Positions 47,261 to 56,018 of a stretch of 64,000 nt of DNA are shown here, one piece after another. A model generated the notes under the pieces. It was not told the origin of the DNA. It made no database searches and saw only the letters and a program-made list of their open reading frames with translations. Position 1 is the first letter of the stretch, and every line of letters starts with the position of its first letter. Made by a program: the position numbers and the translations under genes. This DNA comes from Plesiocystis pacifica SIR-1 (GTDB lineage: Bacteria; Myxococcota_A; Polyangia; Nannocystales; Nannocystaceae), in the NCBI RefSeq assembly GCF_000170895.1, contig NZ_ABCS01000042.1, forward strand, positions 1-64,000, read 5' to 3'.

Positions 47261-48220
47261 CTACGGCGAGATGCAGACGCCGACGTTCTCGTAGCCCTCG
47301 GGCGCCTCGCCTGGGGGATAGAAGGGCTCGCACGCCGTCCCCTCCAGGGTGCACACGGGCTGCGGGTCGTCGACGTTGCAAAACTCCACGCAGCAAGCCG
47401 TGCCCGCGCACGCCGGCAGGACCTCCTCCGTGAGGCAGATGAGCCCCGGGCCACAGTCCGCGATCTGATCGCAGGGCTCGCCGAGCAAGCCGGTGCTCTC
47501 GCTGTCCACACACAGGAACCCCGACCCCGCCCACGCGCACACCTGGTCCTCGGGGCAGTCCGGCGCGAGCGGGTCGCAGGTGTCGATGCACAGGTTGATG
47601 CTCCCGTTGTTGGCGATCAGGCAGCTGTGCTCCGCGGCGCACTCGGGGTTGTCGGCCGTTCCCTCGCAAAAGGCGCGGCAGACCCCCACGCCGTCTTCGT
47701 CGGCCGACCAGCAAAAGCTCTGCCCGTCGCAGTCGTCCGTCGACGCCACCGGCCCGTCGTAGTTGCAGGCCTCGCCCGCGGCTTGCTCCCCGACGACCGT
47801 GACGCACTTGTTGGCGTCGAAGTTCCCCCCCGAGCTCGCCCAGGGCACGCACTTCTCCCCCTCGTTGCAGTCCTGCAAGAAGGGGTCGCACTGCGGCACG
47901 CCGCCGGTCGTGGTCTCGTCCTCGGGGCCGGCGTAGAAGCTCCCGCCGCCGTTGTCGAGATCGTTGGGCCCGTCCTCTTCCTGGGTCGTGTTGGTGGTCT
48001 CGGTGTCCGTGTCGGACTCCGTGTCCGCGACCGTCGTCGTGCCCGCCTCGTCGCCATTGGAGTCCGTCGAGCACGCGCTCAGGCCCAGGGTCGCGGTCAC
48101 CAGCGCCGCGCTCAGGAGGGCCGCCCACGGGGTCGAGGTCGCCGCCTGAGCGCGCCCGCAAAAGGGGCAGCTCGCGTCGCTTTCATGGATGTGGCGCTTG
48201 CAATCAGGGCACGGGATCAT
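47261..48220 (-). CDS. Zinc-ribbon/Cys-rich lipoprotein, tandem copy 1
   Basis: A 319-aa protein. Seen: an N-terminal zinc ribbon CPDCKRHIHESDASCPFCG placed before the hydrophobic signal region, lipobox GLSAC at about 50, a Thr/Asp/Glu linker, and a Cys-rich exported domain (about 90-319) with repeated CxxxxCD and GExC patterns. About half its length is clearly homologous to the copies at 48302-49408 and 49484-50527. The ribbon would lie in the cytosol and be removed with the signal peptide if the lipobox is used. No function known. The promoter boxes upstream are shared with copy 2. Confidence 0.8.
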   Translation of the reverse strand: MIPCPDCKRHIHESDASCPFCGRAQAATSTPWAALLSAALVTATLGLSACSTDSNGDEAGTTTVADTESDTDTETTNTTQEEDGPNDLDNGGGSFYAGPEDETTTGGVPQCDPFLQDCNEGEKCVPWASSGGNFDANKCVTVVGEQAAGEACNYDGPVASTDDCDGQSFCWSADEDGVGVCRAFCEGTADNPECAAEHSCLIANNGSINLCIDTCDPLAPDCPEDQVCAWAGSGFLCVDSESTGLLGEPCDQIADCGPGLICLTEEVLPACAGTACCVEFCNVDDPQPVCTLEGTACEPFYPPGEAPEGYENVGVCISP

Positions 48221-48226
48221 GCTTTG

Positions 48227-48255
48227 GGTACACCACGCCGACGCGACACAAACAA
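48227..48255 (-). promoter_or_regulatory. Putative leaderless promoter, tandem copy 1
   Basis: On the minus strand: TTGTTT (48250-48255), a 17-nt spacer and TGTACC (48227-48232), 6 nt before the ATG. The same arrangement precedes copies 2 and 3, although in copy 3 the second hexamer is TTTCCT. Confidence 0.4.
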
Positions 48256-48301
48256 GCGCGCGTCGGGTTTTTGTGGCGAGGACTGGGGCGAAGGCGCCCG
48301 C

Positions 48302-49408
48302 TCAGGGCTGCGGGACCACGCACAGCCCCACGTCCTCGAGGCCCGCGGGGGCCGTCCCCTCCTCGAAGAAGGGCTCGCACTCCGTCCCCACGAAGGAGCA
48401 GGTCGGGTCGGGGTCGTCGTGCTTGCAAAACTCCGTGCAGCAGCTCGGTCCCTCGCAAATGGGAGACAGCTGGTTCTCGACGCACGCCAACCCCGGGCTG
48501 CACAGCTCGGTCTCGCTGCAGCCACTGCCGATCCCCGTCTCGCCGGCGTTCATGCACACCAGGTCCGCTCCCGACCACCCGCAGGCCTGGTCATCGGGGC
48601 ACGCCACGGCCAAGGGATCGCAGAGCTCCAGGCACAGGTTGACCACGCCCTCGTTGGTGATCAGGCAGCCCTCGTCCGCCGGGCACACCGGCTCGTCCAA
48701 GGTCCCCGTGCAAAAGGAGCGACACTCCCCGACCGGGTCCTCGGAGTCCGCGTACCAGCAAAAGCTGGCGCCGTCGCAGTCGTCCGTCCCCTCGAAGGGG
48801 CTGAACAGCTCGCACGCCTGGCCCGGCTCCTTGTCCCCGATGATGGGCACGCAGGTGTTCGCCTCGTAGTTGTCGCCGAAGCTGATGAAGGGCACGCACT
48901 TCTCCCCCTCGGGGCAGTCCTGCGCGAAGGGGTCGCACCACTCCCAGCCGCCCGTGTCCTCCCAGTCGTCCTCGGGGCCCGCGTAGAAGCTCGCCTCGCC
49001 CTCGCCGCCCCAGTCGTCGACCCCCTCCTCCCCGATGGACTCCGACTCGGTGGTCGTGGTGGTCGTGTCCGCCGTGGTCGTGGTCGTGTCCGTGTCGGTC
49101 GTCGTGTCCGTGTCCGTGTCCGCCGTGGTCGTGTCCGTGGTCGTGTCCGTGTCCGCGCTGGTCGTCGTGTCCGTCGTCGCGGTCGTGTCCGCGCTGGTCT
49201 CCGTATCCGTCTCGACGGAGCCCTCGCCGACCTCGTCGCCCGCGGGCTCGTCGCGGCTACACCCGCTCGAGCCCAGCGCCGTGGTCATCAGCATGGCGCC
49301 CACCAGGGCGACCCAGCGGTTCGCGGTCGTCTCGTGGGAGTGACCGCAAAAGGGACATCTAGCGTCGCTCTCGTGGATGTGGCGCTTGCACTTGGGGCAC
49401 GGGATCAT
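48302..49408 (-). CDS. Zinc-ribbon/Cys-rich lipoprotein, tandem copy 2
   Basis: A 368-aa paralogue of its neighbours. Seen: zinc ribbon CPKCKRHIHESDARCPFCG, signal segment with lipobox GSSGC, and a 70-residue Thr/Asp/Ser linker, the longest of the three, encoded by repeated GTCGTGTCC-like units between about 49030 and 49210. The same Cys-rich domain follows (CDPFAQDCPEGEKC ... CCTEFCKHDDPDPTC). It is closer to copy 3 than to copy 1. Inferred to be a surface lipoprotein. The spacer to copy 1 is 81 bp and to copy 3 is 75 bp, both carrying the promoter-like boxes. Confidence 0.8.
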   Translation of the reverse strand: MIPCPKCKRHIHESDARCPFCGHSHETTANRWVALVGAMLMTTALGSSGCSRDEPAGDEVGEGSVETDTETSADTTATTDTTTSADTDTTTDTTTADTDTDTTTDTDTTTTTADTTTTTTESESIGEEGVDDWGGEGEASFYAGPEDDWEDTGGWEWCDPFAQDCPEGEKCVPFISFGDNYEANTCVPIIGDKEPGQACELFSPFEGTDDCDGASFCWYADSEDPVGECRSFCTGTLDEPVCPADEGCLITNEGVVNLCLELCDPLAVACPDDQACGWSGADLVCMNAGETGIGSGCSETELCSPGLACVENQLSPICEGPSCCTEFCKHDDPDPTCSFVGTECEPFFEEGTAPAGLEDVGLCVVPQP

Positions 49409-49414
49409 GCTTCA

Positions 49415-49443
49415 GGTACACCACATTGACGCGGCGCACACAA
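49415..49443 (-). promoter_or_regulatory. Putative leaderless promoter, tandem copy 2
   Basis: On the minus strand: TTGTGT (49438-49443), a 17-nt spacer and TGTACC (49415-49420), then 6 nt to the ATG at 49408. Confidence 0.4.
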
Positions 49444-49483
49444 GCGCGCGCGCCGAGCCTGCGCTACGGGGTCGAGGCGCCGC

Positions 49484-50527
49484 TCAGGGCTGCGGGATCA
49501 CGCACAGCCCCACCTCTTCGAGGCCTTCGGGGGCCGCCCCCTCCTCGAAGAAGGGCTCACACGCCGTCCCCTCGAGGGTGCAGGTCGCGTCGGGGTCGCC
49601 GAGCTTGCAAAACTCCGTGCAGCAGCTCGAGCCCTCGCAGACCGGGAGCAGCTCGTTCTCGACGCACAGCTGCCCGGGGCTGCACATCCCGGTCCCGCCG
49701 CAGCCGTCGCCGACCGCGGTCTCGCCAGCGTCCATGCACACCAAGTCGGTGCCCGACCACGCGCAGGCCTGCCCGTCGGGGCAGCTCGCGACGAGCGGGT
49801 CGCAGTGTTGCAGGCACAGGTTGACCGTGCCCTCGTTGGTGATCAGGCAGCTCTCGTCCACGGGACACATCGGGTCGCTCGGCTGGCCGGTGCAAAAGGA
49901 GCGACACTCCCCGGCCGAGTCCTCGAAGTCCGCGTACCAGCAAAAGCTGTTGCCGTCGCAGTCGTCCGTGCCCTCGAAGGGGCTGAACAGCTCGCAGGGC
50001 GCCCCCGACTCGTTGTCCCCGAGGATGGGCACGCAGGTGTTCGCGTCGTAGGTGTCGCTAAAGGAGATGAAGGGCACGCACTTCTCGCCCTCGGGGCAGT
50101 CCTGCTCGAAGGGGTCGCACCAGTCCCAATCGCTCGTGTCCTCCCACTCGTCCTCGGGGCCAGCGTAGAAGCTCCCCCCGCCGTCGTCCCACTCGTCCGC
50201 GCTCTCCTCTTCGACGGTCGTGTCGACGGTGTCGGCCTCGGTGTCCGCGGTGGTCGTGGTCTCGGTGCTCGTGTCCGCCGTGGTCGACGAGTCGGCGCTG
50301 GTCTCCGTCTCCGTCTCCGTCTCCGTCTCCGTGTCGGCGCCCTCGCCGGCCTCGTCTCCGGCGGGCTCCTCCCGGCCGCACCCGCTCGAGCCCAGCGCCG
50401 TGGTCATCAACATGGCGCCAACGAAGGCGACCCAGCGGTTCGCGGTCGTCTTCTGGGAGTGCCCGCAAAAGGGGCAGCTCGCGTCGCTCTCATGGATGTG
50501 GCGCTTGCAATCAGGGCAAGGGATCAT
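49484..50527 (-). CDS. Zinc-ribbon/Cys-rich lipoprotein, tandem copy 3
   Basis: A 347-aa paralogue. Seen: zinc ribbon CPDCKRHIHESDASCPFCG, membrane/signal segment with lipobox GSSGC, a Thr-Glu linker including a GTCTCC hexamer run near 50307, and a Cys-rich domain nearly parallel to copy 2. ATG 50527 aligns exactly with the starts of the other copies, so the ORF's additional seven upstream residues are rejected. It is first of the three in transcription order, 78 bp after the PAP2 fusion gene's stop. Confidence 0.8.
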   Translation of the reverse strand: MIPCPDCKRHIHESDASCPFCGHSQKTTANRWVAFVGAMLMTTALGSSGCGREEPAGDEAGEGADTETETETETETSADSSTTADTSTETTTTADTEADTVDTTVEEESADEWDDGGGSFYAGPEDEWEDTSDWDWCDPFEQDCPEGEKCVPFISFSDTYDANTCVPILGDNESGAPCELFSPFEGTDDCDGNSFCWYADFEDSAGECRSFCTGQPSDPMCPVDESCLITNEGTVNLCLQHCDPLVASCPDGQACAWSGTDLVCMDAGETAVGDGCGGTGMCSPGQLCVENELLPVCEGSSCCTEFCKLGDPDATCTLEGTACEPFFEEGAAPEGLEEVGLCVIPQP

Positions 50528-50605
50528 GGCTTCAGGAAACCACGCCACCGGGGGACAGACAAGCGCCCTCCGAGTTTCCTGGCGCCAGAGAGCCTTCAGG
50601 GACTC

Positions 50606-52285
50606 TCAGCGCGCCGCGGGCAAGCCCCGCTTGGCCAGCAAGCGCCGACCAAACACCAAGCGCGCGACCCCGTCCGTCAGCCGGGTCAGCGCCGTCCAAA
50701 AACGAATGAAGATCAGCCCCGTGCGCGCGAGCCCAGCCGCGACCACCGTGGCCAGGGCGCCGCAGGCCGTGAACACGCGGAACACCCACCACAGCGGGTA
50801 CGCGGACAGCTCGGCGTAGCGCCGGTGCAGCCGCCACAGCTTGCCAAAAGCCGGCAGCAGGGTCTCGAAGCGGTAGCCCAGGCGGTGAGCCAGGGAGTAG
50901 ACGTCGAGGGACATGAAGGGCACGGCGATCATCCCGCGAGCGATGCTGGGATTGAACAGCACGCCCAGGCGCCCAAAGCCGCGCCGCCCCGTACGAAGCC
51001 GCTCCCCCGCCTCGCGGACGACCATCCAGTTGACCGCGAGGTGGGCCGACTCGTCCCGGGTGATGCGCGCGATGAAGTCGTCGAAGTAGGCGCTGGCCAG
51101 GGCCGGGTGGGCGCGCAGGAAGGGCACGGTGCCGGCGTCGAGCATGGTCTCGAACACGGGGTTGGCCGTGGCGATGAGCAGCACGTCCGCCTCCGAGCGC
51201 GGGTCGAGGGCGTCGAACTCCTGGAGCACCAGCGAGTTGCCCAGGCCCGGCGGGCGCAAGGGCGCGCCGTGGATCGCCAGCACCCGGCGCAGGCCCTCGG
51301 CGTGGCGGCGCTCCTCCTCGGCGAACAGCGCGTAGAGCCGCGACAGATCGGCCTGGTCCCGCGCCGCCTCGGCGAGCAGCGCAAAGTTCATCCCGGCGAT
51401 CTCCTCGATGTAGATGAGCTCGTTGATCAGCCGGACGAGGGTCGGGTCCAGGGGCGGGCCCGGCTGCGTCGGCCACTCGACCTCGTCGAGGCTCCACTGG
51501 TAGCCCTCGACCTTGGCGCGGAGCTTGGCCAGGGCCCGGGTGTGGGTGTCCCAGGTCAGCGCCAGGCCCCCGCTGCGCGCCCACGCGAAGGTCGTCGCCT
51601 CCCCCGGCAGCGCCCGCCGGGCGGCCCACCAGGCGAACACGCCCACGGCCGCCCCCGTCGGCACGTCGACGACGTAGTGCTGCTTGGTGGTCAGCGTGGT
51701 CAGGGCCACGACCGCGGCCCAGGTCAGCGCCACGCCGCGGAGCAGCGGAGGAGCCCAGCTCGGCACGGCGCCCGACCGCCTCGACCACTCCGCGCGCGTA
51801 TAGGGCTGGGTGCCGACCAGCGCCAGCGTCCACGCCAGGGCGACGTGCAGCGAGGGCAGGCAGTTGGTCGGGCTGTCGGCCAGGCGCAGGCGCCACAGCT
51901 CGCGCACCGCCGGGCTGTCGGGCAGCAGCGCGAGGGGGTGGGCCGCGCGGGGATAGGTCGTGGGGAAGATCAGGAACACCGCCGCGCACACGCTCGCGGC
52001 CGCGAGCACGGCGAACAACAGCCGGGCCGCGTCCCGGCGCGAGGGCACGGCCAGCCACGCGAGCAGGCAGGCCCAGGTGATGGTGCTGTAGGGCCACACC
52101 GTCCACGGGATCAGCGGGATGGCCGTGTCGATGACGGTCAGCGGCAGCGAGGTCGGCTCGCGCAGCGCTCCGCCGAACTTGCCGACCACGTAGAGGGCCA
52201 GGACCAGGGTCATGGTCAACGCCCACAGGCCCAGGCGCCGGAGCACGCTGGCGACCGAGCGGCCGCGCGCGGGCGCGTCGCTCAT
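50606..52285 (-). CDS. PAP2-family phosphatase fused to a ferritin-like di-iron domain
   Basis: A 559-aa protein. Seen: N-terminal membrane part with about six helices containing the PAP2/Aur1-type motifs LPSLHVALAW and TTKQHYVVDVPTG (catalytic histidines; the PSLH variant is typical of the inositolphosphotransferase-like PAP2_3 group). Then comes a soluble helical domain (about 265-470) with carboxylate/His motifs ELIYIEEIAGMNF, FAEEERRHAEG and DESAHLAVNW, as in ferritin-like di-iron oxygenases. A C-terminal hydrophobic helix may re-anchor it. The ATG overlaps the stop of the isoprenyl diphosphate synthase gene (ATGA). Inferred: the pair makes, dephosphorylates and perhaps oxidises a polyprenyl lipid. 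Confidence 0.8.
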   Translation of the reverse strand: MSDAPARGRSVASVLRRLGLWALTMTLVLALYVVGKFGGALREPTSLPLTVIDTAIPLIPWTVWPYSTITWACLLAWLAVPSRRDAARLLFAVLAAASVCAAVFLIFPTTYPRAAHPLALLPDSPAVRELWRLRLADSPTNCLPSLHVALAWTLALVGTQPYTRAEWSRRSGAVPSWAPPLLRGVALTWAAVVALTTLTTKQHYVVDVPTGAAVGVFAWWAARRALPGEATTFAWARSGGLALTWDTHTRALAKLRAKVEGYQWSLDEVEWPTQPGPPLDPTLVRLINELIYIEEIAGMNFALLAEAARDQADLSRLYALFAEEERRHAEGLRRVLAIHGAPLRPPGLGNSLVLQEFDALDPRSEADVLLIATANPVFETMLDAGTVPFLRAHPALASAYFDDFIARITRDESAHLAVNWMVVREAGERLRTGRRGFGRLGVLFNPSIARGMIAVPFMSLDVYSLAHRLGYRFETLLPAFGKLWRLHRRYAELSAYPLWWVFRVFTACGALATVVAAGLARTGLIFIRFWTALTRLTDGVARLVFGRRLLAKRGLPAAR

Positions 52286-54072
52286 CGCCGCCGACCCCCG
52301 AGCTCTCGAGCCACGCCCGCGAGGGCGTCCCGCGCCGGGCTCGGCGGCAGCCGGCCGAGGGCCGCGACGGCCCGCTCGGTGTGCTGGTCGGCCTGCGCCC
52401 GACAGCGCGCCGCGACCTCGCGGACCGCCATCTGCCCCAGCACCCACTGGAAATCTTCGCTGCGACCGAGCGCCCGGTGCAAGCGCTCGCGCTCGGCCCC
52501 GCCCAGGGCCTCGCGCAACACGATGAAGGGCAGCGTGGTCTTGCCCGCCGCCAGATCCGTGCCCGGGCGCTTGCCGAACACCCGGGCCTCGCCGACGTAG
52601 TCGAGGACGTCGTCGATGATCTGAAAGGCCAGGCCCAGCTCCCGCCCGTAGCGGATGAGCGCGCGGACCTGCCCCCGGGGCGCGCCCACGGCCCGGGCCC
52701 CCACCTCGACGGCGCAGGCGAACAAGCTCGCCGTCTTGGCCGCGATGATCGCGTAGTAGTCCGTGCGCGGGAGCTCGGCCTCGCCGGTGCGCTGGAGCTC
52801 GAGGCGCTCGCCCTCGGCCAGGGTCGCCGCGGAATTGACCAGGGCGCTGCGGATCTCCGGGTGCATGCCCTGGCTGGCCCGCACCACCCGGGCAAACACG
52901 AAGGTCGCCACGCCCGCGGCGAAGGTCGGCGAGGTCGCGGCGTGCAGGGCCTGGCGACCCCGGCGGAGCTCGGCGGCGTCGACGATGTCGTCGAGGAGCA
53001 GCGAGCCCTGGTGCAGCCACTCGACCCCCGCGGCCAGGCCGAGCGCGCGCTGGGCCTCGTCCGCGCCCCCGCAGGCCTCCGCCGCGCTCAGGGTCAGCAG
53101 CGGCCGGGCGCGCTTGCCTCCCTGCGCCTGCAGGTAGCTCGAGGCCTCGGCGAAGGTCTCGCAGCGCGTGTCGGTGAGCTCGGCGAGGGCGCGCTCGAGG
53201 GGCGGCCCCCAGCGCTGCGAGAGCGCGCCCAACACCGGGGCCGAGCCCGCGCTGCCCGACGATCGAGCGGGCTGCCCCGGCCTCGACACGCGCATGGGCA
53301 CCCAGGTCCTCGGGATCCGCTCCATCTCTCGCTCGCGCGGCGCCTGGGCCAGGACCCCGCGCAGCAGCTCCACGGCCGCGCACTCGGGCAGCGCGTCGAG
53401 GGCCTCGCTGGCGCGGGTCCGGGCCAGGGGCTCGGGCGCGTCGGGCAGCGCCTCGCCCAGCCCCACGGCCGCCAGCGCGCCCTCCCAGCCCGCGGGGTCC
53501 AGGGTCCCGCGCTGCGCCTCCCACGACAGCCCCAGCCAGGTCACGTGGCGGTCGAGCTGCGCGTGGACCCGCGCCCCCACGTCGCCGAGCACCACCCCCG
53601 CCGCGATCGCCCCGCGCAGGAAGAGCACGGCCTCGGGGATGGCGAAGTCCCCCCCGCGACCTTCGGGACCGAACAGGCGATCGAGCACCCGAGTCAGCGC
53701 CGGGCCCTCGTGCTCGAGCAGCGCCCGCCAGGCCCGCTCGGTCCACTCGAGGTCCCGCGCCAGCCACCGCGCGCGGGCGTGGGCCGAGCGCTCGCCGACG
53801 TGCAGGCGATGGTTGTAGACCTCGACCGCGGCCACGGCGACTCGCTCCGCCCGGCGCCCGGCTCGACGCCCAAAGCCCCGGCTCACGTGGACGACCATCG
53901 CCCCGCCAAGCCCCGCACGCGGCACGGACCAGGGGTCACTCAGGCCCACCTCCGCCCGACGCATCTGGTCCATGGCCGGCGCGAGGGCGGGCAGCACGGG
54001 GCGCACGAGCGGGGCGTACCAGCGCCCCTCGATTGCGACAGCCTTGGCCACCGCGGGCCATGCTACACCCAT
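52282..54072 (-). CDS. Isoprenyl diphosphate synthase with long N-terminal extension
   Basis: A 596-aa protein, nearly twice the usual 300-350 aa. Seen: the C-terminal half (about 290-596) is a complete trans-isoprenyl diphosphate synthase with GGKRARP, the first Asp-rich motif LLLDDIVDAAELRRGR, GEAELPRTDYYAIIAAKTASLF, and the second motif FQIIDDVLDY. The N-terminal 280 residues (VEVYNHRLHVGE, FAIPEAVLFLRGA) look like an Asp-motif-less helical copy of the same fold. Reaction: chain elongation of allylic diphosphates with IPP; the product length is not predictable. ATG 54072 lies only 24 bp from the divergent STM4011-like ATG. Confidence 0.83.
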   Translation of the reverse strand: MGVAWPAVAKAVAIEGRWYAPLVRPVLPALAPAMDQMRRAEVGLSDPWSVPRAGLGGAMVVHVSRGFGRRAGRRAERVAVAAVEVYNHRLHVGERSAHARARWLARDLEWTERAWRALLEHEGPALTRVLDRLFGPEGRGGDFAIPEAVLFLRGAIAAGVVLGDVGARVHAQLDRHVTWLGLSWEAQRGTLDPAGWEGALAAVGLGEALPDAPEPLARTRASEALDALPECAAVELLRGVLAQAPREREMERIPRTWVPMRVSRPGQPARSSGSAGSAPVLGALSQRWGPPLERALAELTDTRCETFAEASSYLQAQGGKRARPLLTLSAAEACGGADEAQRALGLAAGVEWLHQGSLLLDDIVDAAELRRGRQALHAATSPTFAAGVATFVFARVVRASQGMHPEIRSALVNSAATLAEGERLELQRTGEAELPRTDYYAIIAAKTASLFACAVEVGARAVGAPRGQVRALIRYGRELGLAFQIIDDVLDYVGEARVFGKRPGTDLAAGKTTLPFIVLREALGGAERERLHRALGRSEDFQWVLGQMAVREVAARCRAQADQHTERAVAALGRLPPSPARDALAGVARELGGRRR

Positions 54073-54096
54073 CCCGCCCCTGGCCAACGAGCTCCG

Positions 54097-54984
54097 ATGG
54101 CTTTCGACCTGCACCTGAACTGGCGTGGCCCCCTGGCCAGCTGCAACTACGACTGCCCCTATTGTCCATTCGCCAAGCACGTCTCGAGCCGAGCCGAGCT
54201 CGAGGCCGACGAGGCCGCCCTCGAGCGCTTCGTGGCCTGGTGCGCGGGCCAGGCCCACCGGCGGCTCTCGATCCTGTTCACGCCCTGGGGTGAGGCGCTG
54301 ATTCGACCCCACTACCACCGGGCCATGGTCGCCCTCGCCCGCCTGGACCACGTGGTCGCCGTCGCGGCCCAGACCAACCTCGCCTGGCGCCAGGGCTGGC
54401 TCGACGCCCTCGCCGAGCTCCCCGCCCCGCGCCGCGCCAGCTTCCAGCTGTGGACCACCTACCACCCGGGCGAGGTCGAGCTCGACCGCTTCCTCGAGCG
54501 CTGCGCCGGCCTCGACGCCCGGGGCCTGCGCTACAGCGTCGGCGTGGTCGGCCTGCGCGAGCACTTCGACGCCATCGATGCCCTCCGCGAACGCCTCGCC
54601 CCCGGCGTCTACCTGTGGATCAACGCCTACAAGAGCGGCGGCCCGGGCTACTACCAAGCCGGCGAGCGCGAGCGCCTCGCCGCCATCGACCCGCTGTTCG
54701 AGATCAACGCCGTCCGCCACCCCAGCCGCGGCCAGGCCTGCGCCGCCGGGAGCACGGCCCTGTTCGTGACCGGCGAGGGCGAGCTCCGGCGCTGCCACTT
54801 CGTCGACGCCGTCCTCGGCAACCTCTACGCCGACGACCTCGACGCCCTCCTGACCCCGAGCTCGACCGCCTGCCCCACCGCCCGCTGCGGGTGCTTCATC
54901 GGCTACGTGCACCTCGACTCGCTGGGCCTGCGCCAGTGCTTCGGCGACGGCCTCGCGGGGCGCAGCCTGCTAGTTCGCGGTTGA
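54097..54984 (+). CDS. STM4011-family radical SAM protein
   Basis: A 295-aa radical SAM enzyme. Seen: LNWRGPLASCNYDCPYCPFAK with the cluster cysteines 16, 20 and 23, FTPWGEAL and SFQLWTTYHPGE, and a C-terminal Cys-rich motif CPTARCGCFIGYVHL plus RCHF that may bind an auxiliary cluster. The opening and closing motifs are those I associate with STM4011. Known: STM4011 is encoded with STM4012-4015 in several phyla, reaction unknown. Here it stands alone, divergent from the prenyl synthase. Its 3' end overlaps the convergent GDPD gene by 15 bp. ATG 54097 has a weak AACGAG site. Confidence 0.83.
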   Translation: MAFDLHLNWRGPLASCNYDCPYCPFAKHVSSRAELEADEAALERFVAWCAGQAHRRLSILFTPWGEALIRPHYHRAMVALARLDHVVAVAAQTNLAWRQGWLDALAELPAPRRASFQLWTTYHPGEVELDRFLERCAGLDARGLRYSVGVVGLREHFDAIDALRERLAPGVYLWINAYKSGGPGYYQAGERERLAAIDPLFEINAVRHPSRGQACAAGSTALFVTGEGELRRCHFVDAVLGNLYADDLDALLTPSSTACPTARCGCFIGYVHLDSLGLRQCFGDGLAGRSLLVRG

Positions 54985-55956
54985 GCCCGGCGCCAGCGAG
55001 GCGCGCAGCGCCGCGGGGATGTTGGTGGTGATCGAGTCCACGCCGAGCGCGACCAGCTGCCGCGCCAGGGCCTCGTCGTCCACCGTCCACACGTGCAGCT
55101 CGAGCCCGGCCGCGCGCACGGCCGGCGCCAGCTCGGGATCCAGCACCAGCGCCTTCGCCCACAGGTCGACCCCGTCCGCCCCGACCCGCCGCGCCTCCGC
55201 GACCACCTGCGCCGCCGAGGGCTCCAGCGCGCCGCCTTTCCCTTCCTCGAAGGAGGACAACCAGTACGCCGGCCAGTTCGCCCCGCCCTCGCTGCGCGCC
55301 TTCGTCAGCGCCGCGATGACCTCCGCGTCGAAGGCGATGATCGCCACCTGCTCCGGGGCGAGCCCGCTCGCCGCGAGGGTCTCGAGCAGCGCGGGCACGA
55401 TCCGCGGCCCGTCCTTGATCTCGACGATCGCCCGGTGCCCCTCGCCCTGGGCCGCGACCAGCTCGAGCACCTGCGCCAGGGTCGGGATGGGCTCGCCGGC
55501 GTAGCCCCTCGCCGCCCACTCGTCCCACGAGCCCACGTCGAAGTGGGCCAGCTCCTCCCAGGTCAGCGCCGTCACCTCGCGCCCGTCGCCCTCGCCGCTC
55601 GGCGTCGCGGTGGTCCGCGCGAGGCTCCGGTCGTGCATGGCCACGATGACCCCGTCCGCGCTCAGCCAAAAGTCGCCCTCGATCGCGTCCGCGCCCTGCT
55701 CGAAGCCCAGCCGAAACGCCGCCAAGGTGTTCTCCGGGGCGTCCTTCGACGCGCCGCGGTGCGCGACGATCAACGGCAGCGAGCCAGCCTCCGCCGCGGC
55801 GATCCGCGCCGCGATCTTCCCGTCGTGATCCACCACCGCACCCCGGGGACGCTTCAAGTCCATCTTCGGCCTCTCCTCGTGGCTCCGGTCGTTGCAGCCC
55901 AACACCAGCGCGAGCGAGAGCACGGCTAGCGCTGGGCGACGAATCGAACGGAGCAT
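54970..55956 (-). CDS. Glycerophosphodiester phosphodiesterase lipoprotein
   Basis: A 328-aa lipoprotein. Seen: lipobox VLGC, then a GDPD domain with IVAHRGASKDAPENT (catalytic His, metal Glu), EGDFWLSADGVIVAMHD (Glu-x-Asp and His), AIVEIKDGP and the WTVDDEAL C-terminal strand. The first half of the EID motif reads EGD. Predicted: hydrolysis of glycerophosphodiesters to glycerol-3-phosphate and alcohol at the envelope. Convergent overlap with the STM4011-like gene. An upstream PlsC homologue and exported phosphatases give a general phospholipid context, not an operon. Confidence 0.9.
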   Translation of the reverse strand: MLRSIRRPALAVLSLALVLGCNDRSHEERPKMDLKRPRGAVVDHDGKIAARIAAAEAGSLPLIVAHRGASKDAPENTLAAFRLGFEQGADAIEGDFWLSADGVIVAMHDRSLARTTATPSGEGDGREVTALTWEELAHFDVGSWDEWAARGYAGEPIPTLAQVLELVAAQGEGHRAIVEIKDGPRIVPALLETLAASGLAPEQVAIIAFDAEVIAALTKARSEGGANWPAYWLSSFEEGKGGALEPSAAQVVAEARRVGADGVDLWAKALVLDPELAPAVRAAGLELHVWTVDDEALARQLVALGVDSITTNIPAALRASLAPGSTAN

Positions 55957-56018
55957 GGTGACCCCAGGCTACGCCATGGGCCCGAGCGGGCCCAGACCTG
56001 CGCGAGATCGAGACGGAA

